A stretch of DNA of 64,000 nt from NCBI RefSeq assembly GCF_036711975.1, contig NW_027248940.1, positions 930,001 to 994,000 on the forward strand, given 5' to 3'. Position numbers and translations under genes: made by a program. The DNA comes from Onthophagus taurus (lineage: Eukaryota; Arthropoda; Insecta; Coleoptera; Scarabaeidae). Below, piece after piece: positions 11,022 to 50,900 of the stretch. Numbering within the stretch: position 1 is the first letter of the stretch; every line of letters begins with the position of its first letter. Below the pieces are notes generated by a model that was not told the origin of the DNA, did not search any database, and saw only the letters and a list, made by a program, of their open reading frames with translations.

Positions 11022-12381
11022 TCATATCTCCCTACCCACCCTTCGTCTATTATTTATCTCAGTTACCGAGTAGCCCGCTCGTCTATAATAGTTGTCTCTG
11101 TCTCTTTTCCCATATCTGATCTTTCCCTCTCTAATTTCCCTCCAACACTCTCCCAAGATCCCACAGTTTGGCCTCCCTTCTATTCTTTCTTCATATTTCA
11201 CTGTCCTCCTGCCCGCCTCCACTCTGACCTTATCCACCTTTACCTCTTCCCTCACTATATACCCCGGTGTTTCTCTCCCCACCCCAAGCACCAATCTCCA
11301 GTATCTAGCTTGCACGTCCTCCAGCATTGCCTGCTCTCTCCATCCCATACCTCTGCCCCATACATCACACTGCTAACCAGACCTTCAAACATAATCTTCC
11401 TCGCTGCCACATTCCTTCCAAAGACTCTCTTCCCCCAACCCCATACTTGTCCCCTCACCTTATTCGCCTTTTTTGCCATAGCTATCACACCCTGTTGTCC
11501 TCCCTAAACACATACCCCAAGTAAGTATACTCCCTAACCTCCTCGATCTCTTTTCCCTCCCATCTCCAGTTTTCTGTTCTTTTTCTCCCACCCTTACAAA
11601 ACTTCATCATCCTTGTCTTCCCCACATTCACTTCCAGCCCATTCCCCCTAAAATATCTTTCCAATGTCTTTATCATATTTTTCATCTCCGCCGCTTCTCT
11701 CGCCATGACCACAATGTCATCCGCGTATGCTAACATATGCACCTTTCTACCTCCCACCACCAACCCTGGTGGGATTTTTTGCCCCTTTCCAATCTATCCT
11801 CCAGGTCCGCTGTATACAGTGCAAACAGACTTGGGCTCAGCGGACATCCCTGCATCAGTCCCTTCGTCGTCCAGAACACGTCGCTCAGCTTATCTCCCAC
11901 TTTTATCCTAGCCATAGTCTCCATGTATATTTCCTTCACTCTCGCAATTAGGTGTTCCGTGATCCCCCTCCTTCCACAACTTTTCCCTATCTACCTTATC
12001 AAAAGCCGCCTTCAAATCTATAAACAGGGCGTACAATTTCCCTCCCTTCTTATCCAGCTCTCTATCTGCCAGATGCTTCAACACGTACACGTTGTCGATT
12101 GCTCCCCTTCCCTTCCGAAAGCCTGCCTGCCCATCCGGCAAAATTCCCCCCAACTCCATCTCCTCCTCCAGTCTTCCCAGCAGTATCTTCGTGTATACCT
12201 TGTATGCCGAGTCTAGTAGGTTAATTCCTCTGTAGCTCTCTACCCTTCCCTTATTACCCTTTTTAGGTTTTTGAGTTATTAGTATTTTATCGGTTTATCA
12301 TTTGAGATAGACAAAAATATTTTCAACAAAAGTTGTGTTTAACTCACCACTTTCTATAACGTAAAATTATTTTCTTTTATA

Positions 12382-12443
12382 CAGGATGTGTTGCATTTAG
12401 GTGTGACGGCAAACATGTAACTTTTTTTAAATGGAACGCCCTG
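12382..12443. mobile_element. Tiny CAGGG-ended MITE, 62 bp
   Basis: The ends CAGGATGTGTTGCATTTA and TAAATGGAACGCCCTG are inverted and flanked by TA. The right-end core TTTAAATGGAAC is shared with the modules near 2250, 33635 and 35580, which suggests one mobilising family. Confidence 0.5.
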
Positions 12444-12665
12444 TATATTTGAGCCGTTTATTTTGAAAGTGACCCAAGTCCATTTTTATCTTTTTTCAAG
12501 TTAACTGTGGTGACATTTATAATTTATATTGAACTGTCAAAAAAAAAATCGACATTGAAATATATTTAATACATTTGAAAATTTTGTAACACGTACATTT
12601 TCATAATAATATAAATATTGAAAATCATAATTTTGAAAGTGACCTAAGTCCACTTTTTATTGATA

Positions 12666-13351
12666 ATGTCAAAAAGTGCGGCCCAAAATCTTGAAAGCAG
12701 TGATGAAGGTAATTTAAATTATATTACAATATTGAATTAAATTTTAGAGAATAATATTCAATTAAAGAAATTATTAAACCCATGGGAAAAGATAAAATCA
12801 CAAGAGTACTTGATTCTGAAAGTGAAGAAGAATTAAAATCATACAACAAATATAGAAAAAGAAAGATAATTTTAGAACTTCATTCTTCAACAGAGGAAGA
12901 GGAACTAATTGAGAATGAAAATTTACAAAACAACAGCTTCAGAGAAGGATTCAGAGAAAACAGAAGTGATACTTATATTCAGAAACTTCGTAAAATTAAA
13001 CGAAATTCGGGGATACACAAGCGAGAAATTATACCTGCCAAAGTTTTTCAAAATAAAGATTGCCAATGTCGAATAGACAAAATTGTGGTAATCATGATCG
13101 ATTCCAGTTAATCAATTTTTTAATTTTTTTTCTTTAAATTTTTACTATTTTTAAACAGCTTACTATCAACTTCATTAAATATATATGCAGCAATGTTAGT
13201 AATAGAACAGGAAATTGTGATTCGGATTTTATCAAATTCTGGCCAGGTGTAAAATTAAGTACAAAATTAATTCAATTACCTGCTTCTGTTATGAAATTCC
13301 GCCCATTTTACCCGATTATTATCGCTTTTTCAATAAAGTTGTGCAAATTTT
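12666..13351 (+). CDS. Candidate small spliced gene, function unknown
   Basis: Exon 1 is 12666-12708 (ATG, 14 codons and one base) and joins in phase, across a 59-bp intron, to exon 2 starting at 12768. Exon 2 encodes an acidic, lysine-rich protein with LDSESEEELK and then a basic stretch ending in IPAKVFQNKDCQCRIDK. That end resembles a Cys-rich N-terminal motif seen in uncharacterised insect proteins (pattern RN.G...PAK.F....C.C), by memory only. Exon 2 may stop at 13109-13111. Alternatively it may splice at GTG|GTAATC (about 13090) to an open 64-codon exon at 13157-13351, which contains FWPGVKLSTK and is closely followed by AATAAA inside its end. It could be a gene, a 5' fragment of one, or a transposon remnant. 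Confidence 0.35.
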
Positions 13352-13399
13352 AAATTATTCACTGACCATAATTTTACAATGCAGACCTTTTGAGATTAT

Positions 13400-13540
13400 A
13401 GCTTACAATAGTATATTATTATATGAGCATATAATGAGGGCTATTATTCACGAAGGTTAAGTTTATGTCACGAGCGTAGCGAGTGGCATAATTAACCTGA
13501 GTGAATAATAGCTCATTATATGCGAGTAGAATACTATACT
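13400..13540. mobile_element. Palindromic MITE-like hairpin
   Basis: CATATAATGAGGGCTATTAT (from 13428) pairs with ATAATAGCTCATTATATG (to 13522) around a centre containing GTCACGAGCGTAGCGAGTGG. Weaker pairing extends the arms to about 13400 and 13540. No coding content. Confidence 0.6.
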
Positions 13541-15090
13541 TTGTCCACGACTACCTTATGAATGAGTTTTCTAAAACAAAATGGTAGTCATTTTTCACGG
13601 AGTGAATAATAGCGGTGAATAATAATCATTATCCACGGGTAGCCATCTTGACCAGACTAATAATAATTATTTGAAACGTTAAAAGTTCAAAAAACGTCAA
13701 TTTAATTCAATTTTTTAGGAGTTTCTAAATGTTTGACATTATAAAAACCTAAACAAATTCCTTTTTTCGTATGATTTAAGCATAAATTAATTAATTTTCC
13801 TAAAGAAAACGACGTTTTATAAAACTCACATTTAATTTTGACAAATTGTTATGAAGTTGGTTACAGTTAGTAACATTGAATTTGTGTTACATTGACGTTT
13901 AACCTTTATTCAAAAATTTATTTAAAAAATAAATTTATGGAATCAATTTTAATAGTCGTGGACAAATATTATTTTTATGTTAACTGTTTGTATAATCCTG
14001 TTGAGCAAATAACAATTTGCATATATTTGCCTAGATATTTTCTAATAACCCTTGATTTAATTGCTGACCAGGTACTATTGTTGTTTTTATAGCCTACAAG
14101 AACATATTATGCTGTCAACTGTTACTGACGGAATATTGAAAAAAACATTTAATTAACACCCATTGTTTAATGTTATTTTTTTTTATATTCTAATTTCTAT
14201 AACACTAATTAATTCTATCCGCTGTTGGATAATAAAGTTTATTTATGTTACTATGTTTCGCCTTTTATTTTGGATTAATATTGTTTTTTAAACATCGATA
14301 CAATTAATATACGCATAATATCCGTAAACCACTTACTAAATTACATTGAAAAAAAATTTCATAATTAGCGCCGTCTATGAGGCGGATGGCAAAGCTTTGT
14401 TTTATTGATTTATATAGATTCCTTTACGAATTCCCAATATTTTGATGAAATCGCACATTTTTCGTTTTACCCAAATTTTGAGATAATAACAATTTAATTT
14501 TACGTCTACTTACACGTAACCTCTTCCTACATTCTACTAGTATCCTTGAAGCGTTGGCATCTCAATTTAATGTTTAATTTCTCGTAAAGTAGCTATACAT
14601 CAAGTGTTATTTATGACAAACTTTAGGATTTTTTTTATGTTACAAATACAGCAATGTTAAAACGCGGAACACTTCAATGTGTAGAAAAATGTGTGTACTT
14701 CAATTCTGTGTATTCACTTTTCCATAATAATTTGCCATTAAGTTGTATTTTGGGGAAAAATTAACCTCTACCAGCACATACAAAAATGGCCATTTAAACG
14801 CCCCCTTAAGTGAAATACACTGTATAAATAAGAGCATAGAAATGTCAATTCTTCCAATGACGTCACAGTAAGGCCTTTGCGGGGGATAAGTTCATAACAA
14901 CAATGTACATATGGAATGGATAACCTTATACAGAATATACAGTATGTTTGTTAAATGAACCTTGTATTCCAGTAGAGACGCTAATGTCCTCTCACGGTGA
15001 GATTGTGACATATAATCAGTTATACCAACTGATCAAAGGGTTCTAAAGTCTTTTCAGGGTGGTTCAACTCAATACATTACAACTGAAATC
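13541..15090. other. Non-coding AT-rich stretch
   Basis: No gene, RNA gene or complete element is supported. A 66-codon frame at 13892-14092 has no recognisable features. Short TE-like scraps occur, for example TACACTGTATAA near 14817. The stretch ends at the left flank of the P element. Confidence 0.4.
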
Positions 15091-15092
15091 AG

Positions 15093-18000
15093 TTATTAGT
15101 ATTAGTCCATTTCAGTAGATGGCGCTAACCGTTCATTTTGAAATATCTAGAACGAAGTTAGGCACAATTCAAGGTTAATTCAAATTTCAAATCGCGTACT
15201 TCTGACAGTTTTCCACCATTTTGTTTTCTGACAGATTTCAACAGTTTTGTCAAGTGTGGTCTTAAGTTGAGTTTACGTTTCGTTTCTTCCATTTTCTATT
15301 TTCATCTAGGTATCTTTTTGAACAGAATATTAAACAGTCTTTTTCAAGACTCTTTGTTCTTTGTGGATCATTTATTAGAACAACATACAGGTAAGTGTGA
15401 ATTACATTTAATAACCTCAAATGTATAAAAATTTCATTTATTAATTGTTAGATATATACGGATAAATATATACTTTGGTTGAGAGGTTGTACGGTTACTG
15501 GGTGTGACGACAGGATATGCAGTCGACACCGATTTCCAAATCCATGTAAGCAGTTGAATAGATTTGATGAATGGGTGAAGGCAACTGGTAACTCAAAATT
15601 AGTTATGTTGGAACCCAAGAGAGTATACGAGTCATATAGAGTTTGTCATAGGCATTTTACCAAGGCCGACAAAACTAGTAATATGTACTTAAGGAAGAAT
15701 TGCGTGCCTTCGTTGTTTTTGCCAGGTTAATTTTTTTTATATGTTAATATGTTTATGATACAACAAGCAAGTTAAACTAAAGGCTGACGTTTTGAGTATC
15801 AAAAAATTCATGTATTTAAATATTAATTTAGGTCCCAGGGTATCTGTTCCTGTTCCATCACCTGCGCCACAGATTGATGAAGCCACATCTGCATCGTTGG
15901 ATGCTCTCAATGGTGTAACACCACCTAAAATAATGCGATTTTCAACTCCAATTTGTTCATCATCCAAAGAATCACGTAAGTAATTATTTGATTAAATGTT
16001 ACCGTTGAGCAATAAAAATTATTAATGATATAGTGGAAGACCAACCGTTGTATGTCACTGGCATTCAGCAGTTGAACTACACCTTGGGATTTCCCACTTG
16101 TTTAGTATTAATTCGTTTCATGAAATTGTGATATGGTTATGTTGTTGTATAGGTGGGAAATAAAGGCATTATTATTATATATATGTCAATTTTTATATAC
16201 AGGTCCTAACCCAATCCCACACAATAATCCTGTCCCTGCTCGTGCGAAGAAATTACGACGGATGATCATGACGACGCAAGAGAAGATTTTACGTTGTTCC
16301 ACGAAACAGCTACGACGAAATCTTGCTGTATCGCGATTTCGTAATCGTAACTTTAAAGTACGTTTGCGACAAGCTCAACTTGCATTGAAAAATGTTCCAT
16401 TAAGAAAGATGGCACACCTGAACAAAAACGTAGTTCTATTTTGCGAGATGCAATTACGAATTTCAAGAAATCGTGCAAAGGGTCGCCGTTTTAGTGACGA
16501 TGAAAAATTGCTTTGTCTTAGCATTTACAAGCAGTCTGGACGATGTTATCGATACTTGAGTAAGTTATTTAATTTACCGTGCAAAAATATTTTTGTAGCC
16601 ATGTCAACACGACTGAAGTGCCAAGCGGGCATAAACGAATCGCTCTTCAAAAACATAAAAACTATTGTCGAAAAATTTTCAAATAAAGATAAAATATGCT
16701 TATTAATGTTTGATGAAGTGAAATTAACACCTCACCTCGATTACAATGGCAAGGTAGATTGCATCTACGGTTTTGAGGATTATGGGGAGTTGAAATCAAA
16801 TAAATTCGGCGAATATGCTCTCGTGTTCGAACTACAAGGAGTTGCAAGAAAATGGATACAACCCGTGGCATACATATTGTCTGGTGGACCTGCAAAAAGT
16901 ATCAAAATAGCGAATTTGATTACGCAAGTAATTGGTAAGGCAAAAACCAGCGGCTTGAGTAGCTGCTTGAATCAAGCAGCTGTTAACCATTTAATTGGAA
17001 AGAATGCAGAAAAAGTAATAAACATAGATGGAGACGTTATTATTCCCATTTTTGACCTACCCCCCACCCCACCTAATTAAAGGGATAAGAAACAATCTCC
17101 TAAACAAAAACTTGGTGTGGGAGGAAAATCGGATAAAATATACCGCCCAGTGGCCGCATATTATATCTGCGTATAAAATTGATGCTGCTAGTGGCCATCT
17201 GCGGGCATTGAGAAAAGTTACAGACCAACATGTTTTGCCAGATAAGCTAAAAAAAATGAAAGTTTCATGTTGCACACAAGTTCTAAGCCATACAATGGCA
17301 GCCACAATTGCGATAATGGCACGTAATAGTAAGTATTAGCTAATCAAAGAAATATAGTTATTTAATTAATTACGTTGAATTTCTAGGTGAAATGAGTTTG
17401 GATGGGCGAACAGTGATGGAGAAGAATGGTGAAGAAACGGCCAATGTTATAAAATTTTTTGATAATTTATTTGATTCTTTAAATGGATCAAGTACTTTTA
17501 ATAAAGAAGGCAAGCCATTGAAAGCGGCAGTATCAGCAAAGAGTGGACATGAGGAATTTTGGAGAAAATCTATAAGTTCACTGAAAAACATGTATTTTGT
17601 GGACAAAAATTCCGTAAAAGTAATTCCACCCACACTAAAAAATTTAATTTTTACATTAAAAAATTTTATTAAATTGTCCACATCACTTCGTAAATCAGGA
17701 CTCCAATTTTTCTTGGCACGGCGATTCAACCAGGATGCACTCGAAAATTTTTTTGGGCAAATTCGTCAGCACCGAGGTCGAAATATTAATCCAAACGCCA
17801 GACAATTTAGCGAATCATTTAGATCATTATTAGTGCGCAATCATTCAATCAATAAATAATCATTCTTTGGGAGGGAATTGTGAAGCAGGTAGCGATGTAA
17901 ATTTATTAACTTTAAAAACGTTTTTTGCAAAAAATGAAGATATTAATCAGCCATTTGAGTCACTAAATTTACTTCAAAATACCATCAGTATAGACAAAAT

Positions 18001-18717
18001 TCAACGAGGAATTGATATATCTATATTTGGGTCTGTGGCTGGCTATGTTGCCAAAAAAGCCACAGCTAAATTTAAGTGTCCGTTTTGTAAACTACATATT
18101 TTGGAAAACAATCCACAAGAAAATTATGCAGCAAACAAACTGATATTTCGCAAAAAATACGGAACATCTAAATTGTTTTATTGCAATGAATCATTTTTAT
18201 CAACTTTAATAAAATGTTATGAAATTGCATTAAATATACTGCATAATCATTTCGTCAGTAGTACTAATATTTCAAAATTTATTATTAAAACTATTTTAGA
18301 TAATGTTACATTTTCTTTTATGTGTGATCATCGCGAAAAAATAATTTACTACATTTTAAATATATTTATTAAATTATTAATTTACCACTTTTGTAAATGT
18401 GCAAACAAAGTACTTGCTAAAAAAGATTCTCGTTCATCAGACGGTATTATATTTGAAAATGCCATGAAAATAGCAAATAAAACAAGAAAATTTTAAGCTA
18501 ATGTCTTTTATTTTCGTTAATTCTTGTTTTAAAATCAATCTCCTCTTCACAATAAGTGAGTTGTATAAATACATATTATTACGTATTCAAATAACTCGCT
18601 TATTGTGAAGTGGCGATTGAAATAATTACGTTAAAATTGAAAGTAAAATAAATTCTAATTCGAATATCGCGGGGTTTGTGTCATTAGTTTTAGTCCATTT
18701 CACTAGGTGGCGCTTTT
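15093..18717 (+). mobile_element. P-type transposon, decayed
   Basis: The segment holds a four-exon P-superfamily transposase with an upstream untranslated exon (to 15390, donor GTAAGT). Two similar strips lie outside it: TAGTCCATTTCAGTAGATGG at about 15103 and TAGTCCATTTCACTAGGTGG at about 18692. They are direct, not inverted, so they are not P-type terminal repeats, and the true ends are not fixed. A 75-bp hairpin with CTTCACAATAAGTGAGTT arms sits in the 3' untranslated part (18546-18612). Confidence 0.7.
15452..18496 (+). pseudogene. P-element transposase (THAP plus RNase H-like), inactivated
   Basis: Exons are 15452-15725, 15832-15975, 16203-17328 and 17387-18496, with GT/AG borders in matching phase. 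Exon 1 encodes a THAP zinc finger: RGCTVTGC, then CHRHF, ending in VPSLFLPG. No ATG precedes it in frame, and TTG stands at 15479 where a Met would be expected. Exon 3 carries a helix-turn-helix region and LLMFDEVKL with the first catalytic Asp. The expected second acidic motif (CDQG...N type) is replaced by SSCLNQAAVNHL near 16960. A frame change in a C-run near 17060 precedes LIKGIRNNLL. Exon 4 has RRFNQDALENFFGQIRQ, then a second frame break near 17856, and continues to 18496. In P elements and THAP9 this enzyme cuts and joins transposon ends. Too many lesions for function. Confidence 0.85.
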
Positions 18718-18850
18718 GTTTGAAGGAGGCAGTTTATACTGACGTGATGACCTTCTATAATAAACATATTATATTATATTTTCTATGAGTCTTTTATAAA
18801 AAGAAAAAATAAAAATACATCATATTTTAATCGTTTACTTCAATTCATTT

Positions 18851-18856
18851 TTTATT
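18851..18856 (-). promoter_or_regulatory. Putative Cul2 polyadenylation signal
   Basis: AATAAA on the minus strand, about 118 bp past the Cul2 stop codon. It is the nearest good match in the downstream flank. Confidence 0.5.
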
Positions 18857-18973
18857 TCAAATTTTTAACCACTATTTACACACGTAATGTACAAGCGATC
18901 CGAACTTACACGGAATAAATACGAAAGAAAAAAAGAAACAAAATCTTCGTGGTTCTTTTTATAAAAAAAACTT

Positions 18974-47178
<28,205 letters not shown>

Positions 47179-47975
47179 CGTAATCACCACCCGTTACTTA
47201 TTTTCAATATGATACAGCAAATTCTAAAAATAATAAAGACAGTAAAAATTTTTTTCGAGGTTATGTTTTTTTAATCGACCATTTTAAACGAATCTCAACG
47301 ATTTTTACCTCGGATCGTTTCGTTTATCACCTTTAATGTTGTCCTTTACCTTTTAATCGTTAATTTTCGGGATTATTTCGTGGAAAAACTCTCGAGTACT
47401 TGTTAAGAAATTCTCATTTTAACAGACGAGATTTTGATTGACACACACACACATATAAATAATTATTTATTGCACAAAACGAATCTGCGTTGAAAACGAT
47501 TTTAGGATTAATAATTTTTGATTTTAATAAATTGGGACTTATTAAATCGAATTCGATGGGTTTCGTTATATTAATTTAGCTTAAATTTAGATTAAGTGAT
47601 GTTTTTGAGGTTATAATGCATGAAGAAATCGACTTTATCGACGATTTATTTTCGGTAAAAGATGGCGCTTTTTAATTGTTTATTTTCTTTATTATTAAAA
47701 AGGTTTTATTTAAATCATTTAATTTAAAATAATCATTATTTCAAATTAAAAATAAATTAATTAATTTTTTTTATTGGGAATTCTTCTTTTAAATTTAATT
47801 AAAACGATTTTCTAAGATTGAATAGGCAACCCAAATTGCACAAGATTATCACAATAATGTAAACAAATAATTATTTATAATTAATTAATATTATTGCTTC
47901 AGGACCTTAAAAGGTCATTTTTTAATCGAAAAAAAAGGATAAATTTTTTTGATGAGGGTGATCAATGATTAATTA
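47179..47975. other. Cul2 upstream region
   Basis: Should include the Cul2 promoter and 5' untranslated sequence. The ATG at 47178 is preceded by GGGTGGTGATTACG. No TATA or initiator can be assigned with confidence. A short CA run lies at 47438-47450. The satellite begins near 47980. Confidence 0.4.
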
Positions 47976-47979
47976 TCAT

Positions 47980-50900
47980 CGATTATTGTGGATAATCATT
48001 GAATTAACGAAAATCATAGGAATTAATGGATTTAAAAGGAAATACCTGAAAAACGAAAGCCGATACAATAAAAAGTGCCTCTTTATTTTCGATGTTAAAT
48101 TTAATTCTGAATCGAAAAGAAATAATAAAATTTTCTATGTCTCCATTGGTTCTTGAGATATTGCCTACGATAATAATTGATTTAATGAAAATATTCGGAA
48201 TGAATGGATTTAAAAGGGAATATCTCAAAAACGAAAGCCGATACAATAAAAAGATCCTGATTGTTTTCGATTTTAAATTTAATTCTGAATCGAAAAGGCA
48301 GAATAACATTTTTTTTAATCGCTATTAATTCTTGAGATATTTCGTCCGACAGTTATTGATTTATGGAAAATTTTCGGAATTAATGGATTTAAAAGGGAAT
48401 ATCTCAAAAACGAAAGCCGATACAATAAAAAGTTCCTCTTTATTTTCGATTTTAAATTTAATTCTGAATCGAAAAGGAATAACAACAATTTTATATCTCC
48501 ATTAGTTCTTGAGATATTTCCTCCGACAATCATCGATTTAACGAAAATCTTGGGAATTAATGGATTTAAAAGGGAATATCTCAAAAACGAAAGCCGATAC
48601 AATAAAAAGTTCATCTTAATTTTCGATTTTAAATTTAATTCTGAATCGAAAAGGAATAACAACAATTTTATATCTCCATTAGTTCTTGAGATATTTCCTC
48701 CGACAGTCATTGATTTAACGAAAATCTTGGGAATTAATTGATTTAAAAGGGAATATCTCAAAAACGAAAATCGATACAATAAAAAGTTCCTCTTTATTTT
48801 CGATTTTAAATTTAATTCTGGATCGAAAAGGAATAATAAAATTTTTTATATCTCCTTTAGTTCTTACGATATTTCCTCCGACAATCATCAATTTAACGAA
48901 AATCTTCGGAATTAATTGATTTAAAAGGGAATATCTCAAAAACGAAAGCCGATACAATAAAAAGTTCCTCTTTATTTTCGATTTTAAATTTAATTCTGAA
49001 TCGAAAAGGAATAACAACAATTTTATATCTCCATTAGTTCTTGAGATATTTCCTCCGACAGTCAATGATTTTACGAAAATCTTCGGAATTAATTGATTTA
49101 AAAGGGAATATCTCAAAAACGAAAGCCGATACAATAAAAAGTTCCTCTTTATTTTCGATTTTAAATTTAATTCTGCATCGAAAAGAAAGAATAACATTTT
49201 TTTATATCGCCATTAGTTCTTGAGATATTTCCTCCGACAATCATCAATTTAACGAAAATCTTCGGAATTAATTGATTTAAAAGGGAATAGCTCAAAAACA
49301 AAAGCCGATACAATAAAAAGTTCCTCTTTATTTTCGATTTTAAATTTAATTCTGCATCGAAAAGAAAGAATAACATTTTTTTATGTCGCCATTAGTTCTT
49401 GAGATATTTCCTCCGACAGTCAATGATTTTACGAAAATCTTCGGAATTAATTGATTTAAAAGGGAATATCTCAAAAACGAAAGCCGATACAATAAAAAGC
49501 TCCTCTTTATTTTCGATTTTAAATTTAATTCTGCATCGAAAAGAAAGAATAACATTTTTTTATATCGCCATTAGTTCTTGAGATATTTCCTCCGACAATC
49601 GTCGATTTAACGAAAATCTTCGGAATTAATTGATTTAAAAGGGAATATCTCAAAAACGAAAGCCGATACAATAAAAAGTTCCTCTTTATTTTCGATTTTA
49701 AATTTAATTCTGCATCGAAAAGAAAGAATAACATTTTTTTACATCGCCATTAGTTCTTGAGATATTTCGTCCGACAATCATCGATTTAACGAAAATCTTT
49801 GGAATTAATTGATTTAAAAGGGAATATCTCAAAAACGAAAGCCGATACAATAAAAAGTTCCTCTTAATTTTGGATTTTAAATTTAATTCTGAATCGAAAA
49901 GGAATAACAACAATTTTATATTTCCATTAGTTCTTGAGATATTTCCTCCGACAGTCAATGATTTAACGAAAATCTTCGGAATTAATGGATTTGGAATTGA
50001 ATATCTCAAAAGCGAAAGCCGATACAATAAAAACATCCTCTTAATTTTCGATTTTAAATTTAATTTTGAATCGAAAAGGAATAACTACAATTTTATATCT
50101 CCATTAGTTCTTGAGATATTTCCTCCGACAGTCATTGATTTAACGAAAATCTTGGGAATTAATTGATTTAAAAGGGAATATCTCAAAAACGAAAATCGAT
50201 ACAATAAAAAGTTCCTCTTTATTTTCGATTTTAAATTTAATTCTGAATCGAAAAGGAATAATAAAATTTTTTATATCTCCTTTAGTTCTTACGATATTTC
50301 CTCCGACAATCATCGATTTAACGAAAATCTTCGGAATTAATTGATTTAAAAGGGAATATCTCAAAAACAAAAGCCGATACAATAAAAAGTTCCTCTTAAT
50401 TTTCGATTTTAAATTTAATTCTGAATCGAAAAGGAATAATAACAATTTTATATCTCCATTAGTTCTTGAGATATTTCCTCCGACAGTCAATGATTTTACG
50501 AAAATCTTCGGAATTAATTGATTTAAAAGGGAATATCTCAAAAACGAAAGCCGATACAATAAAAAGTTCCTCTTTATTTTCGATTTTAAATTTAATTCTG
50601 CATCGAAAAGAAAGAATAACATTTTTTTATATCGCCATTAGTTCTTGAGATATTTCCTCCGACAATCATCAATTTAACGAAAATCTTCGGAATTAATTGA
50701 TTTAAAAGGGAATAGCTCAAAAACAAAAGCCGATACAATAAAAAGTTCCTCTTTATTTTCGATTTTAAATTTAATTCTGCATCGAAAAGAAAGAATAACA
50801 TTTTTTTATGTCGCCATTAGTTCTTGAGATATTTCCTCCGACAGTCAATGATTTTACGAAAATCTTCGGAATTAATTGATTTAAAAGGGAATATCTCAAA

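Larger units (their letters stand above)
8940..12260 (-). pseudogene. Non-LTR retrotransposon RT fragment, split by a DNA element
   Basis: Minus-strand LINE, strikingly C-rich on the plus strand. From 12260 downward the translation shows reverse transcriptase blocks in several frames: GQAGFRKGRGAIDNVYVL, FIDLKAAFDKVDREKLW, GLMQGCPLSPSLFALYTADL, the catalytic LAYADDIVVMA at about 11735, and TYLGYVF. A C-terminal domain continues to about 11022, resumes at 9466 after a 1555-bp insertion, and runs to about 9078. The tail has the Cys/His pattern CRLCREEWETLEHMLNGC usual at the end of insect LINE polymerases. The 5' part with the endonuclease is missing, and at least three frame changes separate the blocks. 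The clade is not certain. Confidence 0.8.

Noticed and set aside
11004..11507. 167-codon plus-strand frame rich in Pro, Ser and Leu
   Set aside because: Opposite strand of the LINE reverse transcriptase; its composition reflects the C-rich complement.
13892..14092. 66-codon plus-strand frame
   Set aside because: AT-rich, no known motif, no splice or homology support.
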